This document shows, piece by piece, positions 44,755-54,162 of a DNA stretch of 64,000 bases (the first letter of the stretch is position 1; each line of letters starts with the position of its first letter). Below the pieces are notes generated by a model that was given only the letters and a program-made list of their open reading frames with translations, had not been told where the DNA came from and searched no databases. A program made the translations under genes and the position numbers. The stretch comes from Bacillus sp. FJAT-29814 (GTDB lineage Bacteria; Bacillota; Bacilli; Bacillales; Cytobacillaceae), in the NCBI RefSeq assembly GCF_001510715.1, contig NZ_LMTJ01000004.1, forward strand, positions 248,001 to 312,000, in the 5' to 3' direction.

Positions 44755-44851
44755 CCCTTTTAAAAAACATATTCACATTATTCCCTATTTTAATGAAAAA
44801 ATAGTGCCAACTAGTATTCTAACAGGTGTCTTTACATGTGTCACCATAAAA

Positions 44852-44880
44852 AAGAATGCGGCCTAAGCACCAGCATTCTT
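44852..44880 (-). terminator. Terminator overlapping the yfiC stop
   Basis: AAGAATGC (44852-44859) pairs with GCATTCTT (44873-44880). On the minus strand TTTTTT follows; the stem includes the last codons of the gene. Confidence 0.8.
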
Positions 44881-46707
44881 AAATTGACTGGAAAACATCT
44901 CATAGTACCTGGCTTTCTTCGCCATCAACTCTTCATGGCTCCCAGTTTCAATAATTTCACCATGATCAATAACCATAATGCAATCAGCATCACGAATTGT
45001 ATTCAGGCGATGGGCAATGATAAAACTGGTCCGATCCCTCATCAGGGAAAGCAGCGCCTTTTGAATATGAAGCTCCGTTCTTGTATCAATGCTGCTAGTC
45101 GCTTCATCCAAAATGAGCAGTGAAGGCTTTGCCAGCATCACCCGGGCAATTGCCAGCAGCTGGCGTTCCCCCTGGCTTAAGTTTCCACCATTTTCTGCAA
45201 GAACTGTCTCATATTGCTTTGGTAGCCGTTTAATAAACAAATCGGCACCGGCCATCACCGCCGCAGCCTTCACTTCTTCATCTGTCGCATCCGGCTTTCC
45301 GTACTTGATGTTTTCTTTGATTGTCCCGGAAAACAAATACGTATCCTGGAGGACAAATCCGAAGCAACGGCGCAAACTGTCCCGTGTATAATCACGGATA
45401 TCGCGGCCGTCCAAGAGGATTCTACCATTGGTGACATCGTAGAACCTTGTCAGCAGATTGACGATCGTCGTTTTCCCGGCACCGGTCGGCCCCACTAACG
45501 CAATGCTCGTGCCAATCGGTGCCTCAATGCTGACATTTTTTAAAATTGGCACATCGTCGCGGTAGCCAAAGCTGACATTGTCAAACACGACATGGCCTCT
45601 TGGATTTGTAAGCTGCACCGCATGAGGAACATCCACCGGCTCCTCTTGTTCATCAATAATGTCAAACACCCTCTCGGCGCCCGCGACACCCGACTGGAGA
45701 ATGTTGAAGATATTGGCGAGATCATTCAACGGCCGGACAAATTGCCGTGAGTAGGTAATAAAGCTGGCGATCGCCCCGACGGTGATATGGCCCTTCACTG
45801 CAAGCAATCCGCCGACGATCGCTACTACCGTAAAGCCAAGGTTATTTATGACGTTCATGATTGGCATCAAGAATCCCGACCAAATTTGCGCCTTAAGGCA
45901 GACCTCACGCAGCTTTGTATTGACCTCTTCAAATTCCTCAATTACTTTGTCCTCATGGTTAAAGGCTTTAACAACCTCGATACCAGATATCGTCTCTTCA
46001 ATATGCCCATTTATTTTACCTAATTGCATTTGCTGATTTTTAAATAATACACTCGTCCGTTTAGCAATTGTCCGGGTCAGTAAAAACACGAGCGGAACGG
46101 TTATCATGCTGGCCAGCGTTAAGATCGGACTTAAGATGATCATCATCACCAGGGACCCGGCAATGACAATCACACCCGACATTAACTGCGTTGTCGACTG
46201 CGAGATGGAATTGCTGACATTGTCAACATCATTCGACAAACGGCTCATCAGTTCCCCATGTGTCCGCGAATCAAAAAACGAGACAGGCAGCTTCTGCAGT
46301 TTTTTGAACAATGAATCTCTCAAGCCTTTCACAATTCTTTGTGCAACACCAGCCATCAACCAACCCTGCAAAAAGTTGAGGACAGCATCGGCGAGATAGG
46401 CTGCCGCCAGAATGATAATCATGATCTCAAGGAAGTTAAAATCGACTTTGCCAGGCTTAAGGCTCATCGCATCAACCGCTTTACCGATTAAATACGGGTT
46501 CATTAACACAATCACGGAATCTATTAAAATAAACAAAAAGATGAGCGTCAGCATCTTTCGCTCACGGCCGAAATACTCCCACAGCCGCTTTAAGGTTGCT
46601 TTAAAGTTCCTAGGCTTAACGACCGGACCCCGGTGGTGGGCACCGCCCGGGCGCAACGGCGGCGGACCGGGAGGGGTGGTGGTTCGTTGCTCATTTGCTT
46701 TTGTCAT
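44863..46707 (-). CDS. yfiC: ABC exporter, fused membrane and ATPase domains (YfiC-like)
   Basis: 614 aa. A Pro/Gly-rich N-terminal tail (TTTPPGPPPLRPGGAHHRG) precedes six membrane helices (about residues 50-330). The ATPase has Walker A GPTGAGKTT, signature LSQGERQLLAIARVM and Walker B LLILDEATSSID. It forms a heterodimer with the upstream partner; B. subtilis YfiB/YfiC are the closest recalled pair and belong to multidrug/lipid exporters. The substrate is unproven. The start lies 1 bp after the yfiB stop. Confidence 0.8.
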   Translation of the reverse strand: MTKANEQRTTTPPGPPPLRPGGAHHRGPVVKPRNFKATLKRLWEYFGRERKMLTLIFLFILIDSVIVLMNPYLIGKAVDAMSLKPGKVDFNFLEIMIIILAAAYLADAVLNFLQGWLMAGVAQRIVKGLRDSLFKKLQKLPVSFFDSRTHGELMSRLSNDVDNVSNSISQSTTQLMSGVIVIAGSLVMMIILSPILTLASMITVPLVFLLTRTIAKRTSVLFKNQQMQLGKINGHIEETISGIEVVKAFNHEDKVIEEFEEVNTKLREVCLKAQIWSGFLMPIMNVINNLGFTVVAIVGGLLAVKGHITVGAIASFITYSRQFVRPLNDLANIFNILQSGVAGAERVFDIIDEQEEPVDVPHAVQLTNPRGHVVFDNVSFGYRDDVPILKNVSIEAPIGTSIALVGPTGAGKTTIVNLLTRFYDVTNGRILLDGRDIRDYTRDSLRRCFGFVLQDTYLFSGTIKENIKYGKPDATDEEVKAAAVMAGADLFIKRLPKQYETVLAENGGNLSQGERQLLAIARVMLAKPSLLILDEATSSIDTRTELHIQKALLSLMRDRTSFIIAHRLNTIRDADCIMVIDHGEIIETGSHEELMAKKARYYEMFSSQFKNAGA

Positions 46708-46708
46708 T

Positions 46709-48436
46709 CTAAAGCGCCTCCTGTCCCATTTGCGACCTGTAGATTTCCTGATAAACCCGACAGTCGGTGATCAATTCCCCATGGGTGCCACTCCCGGCGA
46801 TTTCGCCCCGATCGAGGACGACAATTTTATCGGCATCGATGATCGATGAAATCCTCTGGGCAATGATGATGGTGGTAAGTCCGTTCGCATATTTCTTTAA
46901 TGCCGCCTTCATTTTTGCCTCAGTAGCGACATCGACAGCGCTCGTACTGTCATCGAGGATTAAGATTTCCGGCTGTTTCACCAAGGCCCGGGCAATCGAC
47001 AGCCGCTGCTTTTGACCCCCGGAGAAATTGACCCCGCCCTGGCCAATCCTCGTTTGATAACCTTCAGGGGAGGCATCGATAAACTCATCAGCGCAGGCCA
47101 TCGCCGCTGCTGCTTCGATTTCCTGCTGGGTGGCATCTTCTTTGCCCCAGCGGATATTCTCAGCCACTGTGCCTGTGAACAGAACATTACGCTGCGGCAC
47201 AAACGCGATTTTGTCACGGAGTCGTTTTGGATTCACATGCTTTACATCTTCACCGTCGACCTTAATTGTTCCGCCGGTGACATCATAAAAGCGGGGGATG
47301 AGCCCGACAAGGGTGGTTTTCCCTGAGCCGGTTGAACCGATCACCCCGACAGTTTCGCCGGGAAGAATACATAGATTAATATCTTTTAAGACCGGCTCCC
47401 CGCCAGCCGTATCATAAGAAAACCAAACATGTTCAAAGTCAATGCGGCCTTTTTCTACTGGATGGCTTTTCACGTCATCTTTCCACGCCAGTTGGTTTTC
47501 TTCGGCAAATACCTCGCCAATCCGGCCAGCCGAGGCTTTGGCCCTGACAAACATCGTAAACACCATGGAAATCATCATCAGCGAAAACAGTATTTGCGTC
47601 ATGTAGTTGATAAAGGCGATCACGTGACCGACTTGAATCGTGCCGTTATTGACCCCAAGTCCGCCGAGCCATAGCACGACCACAATCCCAAGATTAACTG
47701 TCAGCATAATCGCCGGACTAAACACCGCCATCAGCCGGTTGGCTCCAACCGACTCCTCTTTAAAGTGCTCGTTTTCGATTGAAAATTTGGCTATTTCAAC
47801 ATCGAAGCGGTTGAACGCCTTAACAACCCGCACTCCTGACAGATACTCGCGCATGACCCTGTTCACCCGGTCCAACGCCTGTTGCACCTTGGTGAATTTC
47901 GGAAATCCAAGCTTCAAATTATATACGATTAGGACGGCAACAATCGGAACCACGACCGCGAGGACAACCGCGAGGTGAAGATTGAGGCGCGTCGCCATGA
48001 TCAGCCCACCAATCGCCAGCAGTGGTGCCTTGACGAAAATACGCATCAGCCCGTTCACAAATATTTGCACCTGGGTGACATCGTTGGTCATTCTTGTAAC
48101 TAACGACGCGCGGTCAAACTTATCAAGATTGCGAAACGCTAAGGATTGGATTTTTTTAAACAAATCAGACCGGAGCTCGGTGCCGAAGTTTTGCGATACG
48201 ATACTGGCCATGATGCTCCGGGTCGATGCTGCCCCCGCGCCAATGGCGGTAATCAACAGCATCACCCCGCCCATTTTCAGCACATAATTCATATCCCTGT
48301 TGGCCACCCCTTCATCAATGATGATTGCCATCACCGTCGGCTGGAGCAGGTCGCAAATGGCTTCGATGGTCAGAAAAAGAACCGCTATGCTAAACGACTT
48401 CCAATATGTTTTTATGTATTTTGCTAAAAACCCCAT
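46709..48436 (-). CDS. yfiB: ABC exporter, fused membrane and ATPase domains (YfiB-like)
   Basis: 575 aa. Six membrane helices, then an ATPase with Walker A GSTGSGKTT, signature FSGGQKQRLSIARAL and Walker B ILILDDSTSAVD. The residue after Walker B is Asp rather than the catalytic Glu, so this half is probably the degenerate site of an asymmetric heterodimer, with YfiC carrying the active Glu. It is first in a two-gene operon. Confidence 0.8.
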   Translation of the reverse strand: MGFLAKYIKTYWKSFSIAVLFLTIEAICDLLQPTVMAIIIDEGVANRDMNYVLKMGGVMLLITAIGAGAASTRSIMASIVSQNFGTELRSDLFKKIQSLAFRNLDKFDRASLVTRMTNDVTQVQIFVNGLMRIFVKAPLLAIGGLIMATRLNLHLAVVLAVVVPIVAVLIVYNLKLGFPKFTKVQQALDRVNRVMREYLSGVRVVKAFNRFDVEIAKFSIENEHFKEESVGANRLMAVFSPAIMLTVNLGIVVVLWLGGLGVNNGTIQVGHVIAFINYMTQILFSLMMISMVFTMFVRAKASAGRIGEVFAEENQLAWKDDVKSHPVEKGRIDFEHVWFSYDTAGGEPVLKDINLCILPGETVGVIGSTGSGKTTLVGLIPRFYDVTGGTIKVDGEDVKHVNPKRLRDKIAFVPQRNVLFTGTVAENIRWGKEDATQQEIEAAAAMACADEFIDASPEGYQTRIGQGGVNFSGGQKQRLSIARALVKQPEILILDDSTSAVDVATEAKMKAALKKYANGLTTIIIAQRISSIIDADKIVVLDRGEIAGSGTHGELITDCRVYQEIYRSQMGQEAL

Positions 48437-48750
48437 AAGGATGCCTCCACTTCAAACTGCCTGACAAATTGGATATCCCTATTATAATTTCGTTTTTTTG
48501 AATTGAATACTTTTTTACTTAGTGGTAAAGGGGCGGAGCGCCGCAAAAGCGAATAACTATTATCAAATTTAGCTTTAATAAAACTTTATTCACTTTGAAT
48601 TGAGTATGTCCCAGCTCTGCTCACACCTCCTTTATTGGCAAGGATGGCACTCTGAAATAATTCGATGGTTTATTGCAGTATTGAAGGCTCTACTCATCTT
48701 GTACAAAAACGAAAAAACGGTCCGCTCAGGCTTGAACGGACCGACCATTA
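48437..48750. other. Intergenic region upstream of yfiB
   Basis: This 314-bp gap contains the ASCH-gene terminator at one end. On the minus strand an orphan AAAGGAGG (about 48626-48633) has no convincing gene after it. The rest is AT-rich and presumably holds the yfiBC promoter. Confidence 0.45.
48718..48743 (-). terminator. Terminator after the ASCH gene
   Basis: CGGTCCG pairs with CGGACCG. On the minus strand TTTTTTCGTTTTT follows. Confidence 0.9.
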
Positions 48751-49098
48751 TTATTCTGCTTCACGGAATTCGTGGACCCAGACGCGCATTTGCGGCAGCC
48801 ACGGCATTCCTGGATGAATCGAAAGAATGGATTGCTTATAGTCTTCGACGGTTTCGAAGCCCTCACGTCGGGCATTATCGTCTGTCAGCTCGCCCAAGCT
48901 TTGCGAATACACTTTTTCAACCACGAACTTGCGGCCTTCAAGCTCCATCACTTCACCTGGATCCGCATAGCGGCCATTGCGGCGTGTCGCTGTTTTTTCA
49001 CCTGCCAGCACTTTTTTCACATCCTCTTCCAATGTGACCATCCGCTCAATCGAGCATGTTTTTGGCGGCAATGTATTAGATTCATTTTGTGTCGTCAT
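48751..49098 (-). CDS. ASCH domain protein
   Basis: 115 aa. The ASCH fold (PUA-like RNA-binding) is visible in VKKVLAGEKTATRRNGRYADPGEVMELEGRKFVVEKVYSQSLGELTD. An N-terminal tail of about 15 residues precedes it. The ATG at 49098 follows AAGGAGGAG. ASCH proteins bind RNA or act as amidohydrolases; no specific role can be given. A longer opposite-strand reading frame here is a shadow. Confidence 0.75.
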   Translation of the reverse strand: MTTQNESNTLPPKTCSIERMVTLEEDVKKVLAGEKTATRRNGRYADPGEVMELEGRKFVVEKVYSQSLGELTDDNARREGFETVEDYKQSILSIHPGMPWLPQMRVWVHEFREAE

Positions 49099-49176
49099 TT
49101 ATTTCTCCTCCTTACCCGGTTTATTTTCCCATATTACCACTATTGATATGATTAAATCCAATCCTGAAACCTTTCT

Positions 49177-50892
49177 TTAAACAACTTGGCCGCCGGCATC
49201 ACGATATTTCAAAATGCCTTCGGCTGCACGGTAAGCTAATGCTCCAACCGTCCCAGTCGGATTATAACCGGCATTTTGCGGAAAGGCCGAGGCCCCGACA
49301 ACAAATAGGTTATCCATCTCCCACATTTGCAGGTAGCTATTCACAGCAGATGTCGATGGATCACTTCCCATAATAACCCCGCCTGTATTGTGAGTCGATT
49401 GATAGGAGGCCACATCATAAGGCCCTAATTCCTGCATATAATCAACATGATCAGCACCCATTTCTTTTAGGATGTCCGCACATTTACTAGCCAGAAATTT
49501 CGCCATATTCCGGTCCTGATCTTCAAAATCATAGGTAATCCGGACTAATGGATCACCATACTCATCCTTGTAGACAGGGTCTAAGTCCAAAAAGTGATGG
49601 CGGAAGGCCATCGATGACCCTTCCCCGCCGACGGTTAAGACGCTGTTGGCATATTTTAAGGACGTCTTTTTAAATTCTGGCCCCCATGATGGCGTTCCTT
49701 TTGGCACTGTATTATTTTGAATCGGCCTTTGTCCTGTCTGTCCTAAGATAATCATCCCGCCATGGATAAAATCAAGGTCAGCATGGTCAAAATTATCGCC
49801 ATTATAATCATCTAAAATCATCCCAAGGGCACCTGCACCAGCAAAATTATTAAACTTTTTCTTATCATAAAAGCCTACGGCATTCCCTTTACGGACCTGG
49901 TAAGCATAATTTTTGCCAACCGACCCCTTGCCGGTATTCGGGTCATAAGGGGTGCCGATATTTGATAGCAACAACAGCTTGACATTGCTGAACACAAATC
50001 CGGTAAGGACCACAATATCCGCCGGCTGTTCAATTTCTTCTCCTGTTGTCTCATCAATATAAATGACGCCAGAGGCCTTATCCCCTGTTTTTAAAATTCT
50101 CCTGACATTGGAATGGGTTCGAATCTCAAAGTTACCCGTCTTGAGGGCAACAGGAATCACCGTCACCACAGGATCGCCCTTGGCCCCGTATTCACAGCCA
50201 AATCGTTCACAATAACCACAGTATTGGCATGCGGCTCTAGAAATACCGTCAGGATTCGTATAGGATTCTGATAAATTAGCGGCCGGCTGTACATAAGGAT
50301 GAAGCTTTAACCGTTTAGCCGCATCGGTAAACAACTCCATCGCTTTGGTTTTCTTTAATGCCGGGGTGGGGTATTTGCTTGACCGTTTTCCTGCCAAAGG
50401 GTTTTCCTCACCTGAAATCCCCGCCATTTTTTCAAACGTATCATAATATGGCTCAAGTTCATCGTAGGTGATTCCCCAATCTTGGATGGTCATGTCAGCC
50501 GGGATTTTATTTGGCCCATATTTTTCAATCGTTTGACTGCGGATTTGAAAGTCATATGGAAGGAATCGAAAGGTTTGGCCATTCCAGTGAACACCGGAAC
50601 CGCCCAAGCCATCACCAATGAGAAAGGACCCATATTGTCTCATTGGCAGGGCACGGATTTTTTCATTGCTGCGAAATGTAATGGTTTCCTTTGACAAGTC
50701 CTGCATCATCTCATACCTCAGGGCATAGCGCAATTCATCGTGAACCATAAAGTAATCTTCTGTTTTGCGCTCTTTCCCCTTTTCCAACCCAACCACTTTG
50801 AGTCCCTTTTTAGTTAATTCGGAGGCGATAATTCCTCCTGCCCAACCGACTCCAATGATCACAACGTCTACTTTCGGCAATTTTCTTGCCAT
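49177..50892 (-). CDS. GMC oxidoreductase, gluconate 2-dehydrogenase flavoprotein-like
   Basis: 571 aa. The FAD loop is VVIIGVGWAGGIIASELTKKGLKVVGLEKG; GDGLGGSGVHWNG, CQYCGYCERFGCEYGAKGDP and C-terminal NAGYNPTGTVGALAYRAAEGI are typical of the large subunit of membrane gluconate/sorbitol dehydrogenases. It is encoded after the small Tat subunit. The ATG at 50892 follows AGGTGGAGG. No cytochrome c subunit gene is adjacent, so its electron acceptor is unclear. Confidence 0.85.
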   Translation of the reverse strand: MARKLPKVDVVIIGVGWAGGIIASELTKKGLKVVGLEKGKERKTEDYFMVHDELRYALRYEMMQDLSKETITFRSNEKIRALPMRQYGSFLIGDGLGGSGVHWNGQTFRFLPYDFQIRSQTIEKYGPNKIPADMTIQDWGITYDELEPYYDTFEKMAGISGEENPLAGKRSSKYPTPALKKTKAMELFTDAAKRLKLHPYVQPAANLSESYTNPDGISRAACQYCGYCERFGCEYGAKGDPVVTVIPVALKTGNFEIRTHSNVRRILKTGDKASGVIYIDETTGEEIEQPADIVVLTGFVFSNVKLLLLSNIGTPYDPNTGKGSVGKNYAYQVRKGNAVGFYDKKKFNNFAGAGALGMILDDYNGDNFDHADLDFIHGGMIILGQTGQRPIQNNTVPKGTPSWGPEFKKTSLKYANSVLTVGGEGSSMAFRHHFLDLDPVYKDEYGDPLVRITYDFEDQDRNMAKFLASKCADILKEMGADHVDYMQELGPYDVASYQSTHNTGGVIMGSDPSTSAVNSYLQMWEMDNLFVVGASAFPQNAGYNPTGTVGALAYRAAEGILKYRDAGGQVV

Positions 50893-50946
50893 GGCCTCCA
50901 CCTGCTTTCTGATGATTAAACTGCACTTAGTTGCTTTGCAGACATT

Positions 50947-51696
50947 TTAATGATTCATATGTGATTTTAAGCTTTGCGGCTTTACTTCCTGAAAGTCCTT
51001 TTCAATAATGTTTGTGTAAGCCATTTGGCTGCCTGGGTACTTCCTCATCTTCCATCCATCCATATTTCTATTTCCCCCATAGAGTGGATCGCTATATGCA
51101 CCTTCGAGCGTGGCGCTTCTGAGCATTTGGAAAAACCCGCTTGGGGAAATGGTCGTTAACTGTATTTTGTCTTGCTCAAAATCCTTCAAGATCGCATCCT
51201 GTTCTTCCCCTTTTAGGTCAGTGAAGTTTTTCTTATAAACAGCCATACTGTGATTCTGAATTTCTCTTAAGCCAATATCGAAAATATTTCTGCGCTTTAA
51301 GCGCCCTTGATAGCCTTGAACCTTCTCCCCCATGAAAAAGGGCGCCTGCATATATTCCCTGGCATTAAAGCCCCAATCCCCAGCTAACTGATGGTCAATA
51401 TAATAAGCGACGCCAAGTCCCTTTGCCCCTGGCCCGAGGTCATCCTCCGGGAAAATCCGCTCTGTGATGGCTTCCGTAACCCTAAATTGCTCAGGCGTAA
51501 AATACATCAATGCTTCGTTAAAATTTCCCGCCTCTGCGTGTGTATCCTTTTTGCCGTTGTTAGAATCTTTGTCTTGTCTAGTAAGAAGACTGCCCAAGAT
51601 TCCCCCAACCGCAAGACCCCCAACAGTGAAACCCGTATTTCGGATAAATTTCCTTCTTGAAATAGATTCTGGTGATTCTTTATGCTCTTCGGACAT
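50947..51696 (-). CDS. Gluconate 2-dehydrogenase subunit 3-like, Tat signal
   Basis: 249 aa. The twin-arginine signal SRRKFIRNTGFTVGGLAVGGILGSLL is followed by the subunit 3 domain: YFTPEQFRVTEAITERIFPEDDLGPGA, GVAYYIDHQLAGDWG and LRSATLEGAYSDPLYGGNRNMDGWK. It would guide the flavoprotein through the Tat system. It lies 54 bp before the GMC gene. The ATG follows GGAGG. Confidence 0.88.
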   Translation of the reverse strand: MSEEHKESPESISRRKFIRNTGFTVGGLAVGGILGSLLTRQDKDSNNGKKDTHAEAGNFNEALMYFTPEQFRVTEAITERIFPEDDLGPGAKGLGVAYYIDHQLAGDWGFNAREYMQAPFFMGEKVQGYQGRLKRRNIFDIGLREIQNHSMAVYKKNFTDLKGEEQDAILKDFEQDKIQLTTISPSGFFQMLRSATLEGAYSDPLYGGNRNMDGWKMRKYPGSQMAYTNIIEKDFQEVKPQSLKSHMNH

Positions 51697-51816
51697 GCTG
51701 CACTACCTCCAAAATTATTTCGACATTTTTTTCCATCTTATTATGTTCCCAAAATAAACCATTCATACAAAAAATAAAATCGGGAAAAATAGGACAAAAA
51801 AGGAGGAATAATCTTT

Positions 51817-52518
51817 ATGTTCAATAAGACGTGGAAGTTCTGCGGTGCACCCTTTTTAGGCTTCATACTTTTGTTATCAGCATGTTCAAGTCAGCAACAT
51901 CTGGAAGGATCGGCAGAGGACCTTGACTATCATAATCAGTCCATCAATAAAAAGGGCAATGGTGATCATTATGGGAATAAGCACAGTGTAAATGTTATTC
52001 CCAGTATCGACCGTGCAAAGAAAAAAACAACCAATGGACAGAATCAGACGACAAGCGGCGTCGGAACAAATGTCTATAGCTTGATTGGCAGCTCGAGTCT
52101 CCATGACGGAGGCATTTCCTCTCATTTGGAATCAAGACTTTCCGGAGAAGGGATACCGGGAATAAAGGTTTTTGTGATTGATGACACCATTATTTTGGCA
52201 AGAGCACAACAAGAAGTAACCTCGACCCGTTACGATGAATTACAAAACAAGGTATTAAAAAACACCTCTGGCCAATCCGGTAAAGGAGATTTAGACGGGG
52301 TAGATCCTAACAAACTGAATTCGGATGATAATTTGGAGCGCGCAAAAGAGGTAATGAGCAAAGCCTTTAACGGACAGGTTCAAATTTTGACGATTACAAA
52401 TCCGAAAGCCTTGTCGCTAATCGAAGGGATCAAAACTAACATTAAGTCTCCCACACCTGCATACGGCCAGCTTTCAAGCGATATTATTACGCTAGTTAAA
52501 ATGGCAAACGAGAAATAA
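51817..52518 (+). CDS. YhcN/YlaJ-type sporulation lipoprotein
   Basis: 233 aa. Lipobox LLSACSS. The mature part begins with an Asn/Gly/Lys/Ser-rich linker (residues about 25-85), then a YhcN/YlaJ-like domain: GIPGIKVFVIDDTIILA and AKEVMSKAFNGQVQILTITNPKAL. Such proteins are found in spores and affect germination (family knowledge). The ATG at 51817 follows AAGGAGGAA. It ends at a shared terminator. Confidence 0.75.
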   Translation: MFNKTWKFCGAPFLGFILLLSACSSQQHLEGSAEDLDYHNQSINKKGNGDHYGNKHSVNVIPSIDRAKKKTTNGQNQTTSGVGTNVYSLIGSSSLHDGGISSHLESRLSGEGIPGIKVFVIDDTIILARAQQEVTSTRYDELQNKVLKNTSGQSGKGDLDGVDPNKLNSDDNLERAKEVMSKAFNGQVQILTITNPKALSLIEGIKTNIKSPTPAYGQLSSDIITLVKMANEK

Positions 52519-52547
52519 GGACCGGGCTTCAGTACCCGGTCCTTTTT
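52519..52547. terminator. Bidirectional terminator
   Basis: GGACCGGG (52519-52526) pairs with CCCGGTCC (52535-52542), then TTTTT. It serves the spore lipoprotein gene, and possibly the convergent ABC genes. Confidence 0.88.
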
Positions 52548-53345
52548 CTAAACATTTAAGTCTCGCTTTTTATAAAAAACATAGGTTACCGCCGTCAAGG
52601 CTGCAAACAAAATAATGGTTAATACGACAAAGCCACTGTCAAACCCGCCGCCATACATCATATTTTTCGCTTCAAAGTATTTGAACGGCGTTATATATTT
52701 CAGGAATTCGATGCTTTCATTCAAATCGATGGCAACCGATAACACAAACGTCAGCAGCAAGATCCCTGCCGCAAGTGAGCCCGCCGTTTTCGGCCGCTTT
52801 TTCAATGCAGAAATGGCACTGCCGATGACCATAAACAAAAGCTGCAAGAAAAGCATGCCGATCATCGTGATGGCAATGTCCCCATTCACTGCTTCTCCTT
52901 TGGCGTATTTGCCAACGACCACTATTGACGAAATCCAGGTCACGAGGTTAAAGATGACAATATTCGTGAATGCCGCCAGCAGCTTGGCAGTAATGATTTT
53001 TGTCCGCGATACCGGCTTGACGAATAAGAACTCCGAGGTCTTGTCACGTTCTTCCTTGGCAAGAATCGTAGCCCCAAGCATCGCCGCATGGATGGTCGCC
53101 ATCAATAATAAATAGATATACAGCAAACCGTAAAAACCGCTTGCTTTGTTTAAGTCAAACGTCCCAATTCCCATAATGACCTGCAGGGATTTGGGCATAT
53201 CGGTAAACAAGTCATTTAGCGATTCGCCTGATGAGGATAACCCGGTATACTTGGCCATCCCCGACACCACCATCAGGAAGACGCCAATACACCAGAAGAT
53301 GAGCGATTTCCGGTGCGACCTCAGTTCTTTTACATAAATATTCAT
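52548..53345 (-). CDS. ABC-2 transporter permease subunit
   Basis: 265 aa with six membrane helices. MNIYVKELRSHRKSLIFWCIGVFLM at the start and KEERDKTSEFLFVKPVSRTKIITAKLLA in the middle are typical of ABC-2 permeases of drug or lantibiotic immunity type. It is the third gene of the TetR - ATPase - permease - permease unit and similar in layout to the neighbouring permease, which suggests duplication. Confidence 0.82.
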   Translation of the reverse strand: MNIYVKELRSHRKSLIFWCIGVFLMVVSGMAKYTGLSSSGESLNDLFTDMPKSLQVIMGIGTFDLNKASGFYGLLYIYLLLMATIHAAMLGATILAKEERDKTSEFLFVKPVSRTKIITAKLLAAFTNIVIFNLVTWISSIVVVGKYAKGEAVNGDIAITMIGMLFLQLLFMVIGSAISALKKRPKTAGSLAAGILLLTFVLSVAIDLNESIEFLKYITPFKYFEAKNMMYGGGFDSGFVVLTIILFAALTAVTYVFYKKRDLNV

Positions 53346-53358
53346 GATTCGGCCCCCC

Positions 53359-54156
53359 TTAAACGGCGTGAATATCCTTTTTGGTGTAGAGGATATAGCT
53401 GGCTGCCACTGCCAAAATAATGATCACCGCACCGGCAATCAAAAACGGCGCTTCATAGCTTGCATGCTTTAAAATATAGTCATTGTCGAAATACTTAAAT
53501 GGCGATAAATACCGCTTCACATCATCATCCGTCGTCGCTGCCAACGCTCCGATAAAGTAAAATGCAATCACCGTCCCTAGAGACACCGTCAGCACGGATT
53601 TAATCTTTGGAACGATTACGGAAACGATAATTCCGACTGCGAGGAACATAAGTTGCACAAAAAACATCGTCAGTGACAGCAGGATAAATTCTTTTATGCT
53701 GAAGTCATCGGTCGTAACCCGGGTTGCGATTATGACAGCTGCCGCCAAGTAAATAATATTAGTGATTACTAGTGACGTGAAGGCCGCCGCGAGCTTGCCG
53801 GTAATCACCTGAGTCCTTGTGACCGGCTTGGTTAACAGGAAGTCGGCTGTTTTTTCCCGCACCTCTTTGCTGATAATCGCAGTACCGAGATTCATTGCCT
53901 GAATCGCCCCGCACAAAACGATAAACGTCAAGGCATAACTATAGAAACCAAGAACCGTAAATAAAGTGTCCAAGTTGACCCCAAGCGCTTTTCTTAAAGC
54001 CAGCGGATAACCCTCGAGCAGCTTTTTGAATTCGTCCGCATCCTTAGCGAAGGACGGAAACATCGACATGAACAGGGCAAAAACCGCAATCAGTGAAACA
54101 GTCCAGATGATTGTTGATTTCCGATAGGCCTTGAGCTCATGCAAAAATATATTCAT
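53359..54156 (-). CDS. ABC-2 transporter permease subunit
   Basis: 265 aa, the same length as the next gene and aligned with it over KEVREKTADFLLTKPVTRTQVITGKLAAAF. Six membrane helices. It forms a heterodimeric channel with its neighbour, driven by the ATPase encoded 6 bp upstream. The substrate is unknown. Confidence 0.82.
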   Translation of the reverse strand: MNIFLHELKAYRKSTIIWTVSLIAVFALFMSMFPSFAKDADEFKKLLEGYPLALRKALGVNLDTLFTVLGFYSYALTFIVLCGAIQAMNLGTAIISKEVREKTADFLLTKPVTRTQVITGKLAAAFTSLVITNIIYLAAAVIIATRVTTDDFSIKEFILLSLTMFFVQLMFLAVGIIVSVIVPKIKSVLTVSLGTVIAFYFIGALAATTDDDVKRYLSPFKYFDNDYILKHASYEAPFLIAGAVIIILAVAASYILYTKKDIHAV

Positions 54157-54162
54157 AGCTTC

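Noticed and set aside
44225..44866. A 213-aa plus-strand reading frame
   Set aside because: It lies antisense within niaP, has no recognisable domain, and its composition looks like a shadow of membrane-protein codons.
48519..48614. A 31-codon leader peptide before yfiBC starting at CTG after AAAGGAGG
   Set aside because: CTG start, no homologue known, and no clear terminator/antiterminator pair after it; too weak to annotate.
48600..49037. A 145-aa plus-strand reading frame
   Set aside because: It is antisense to the ASCH gene, which has a good ribosome site, recognisable domain and terminator; the plus-strand product has no recognisable features.
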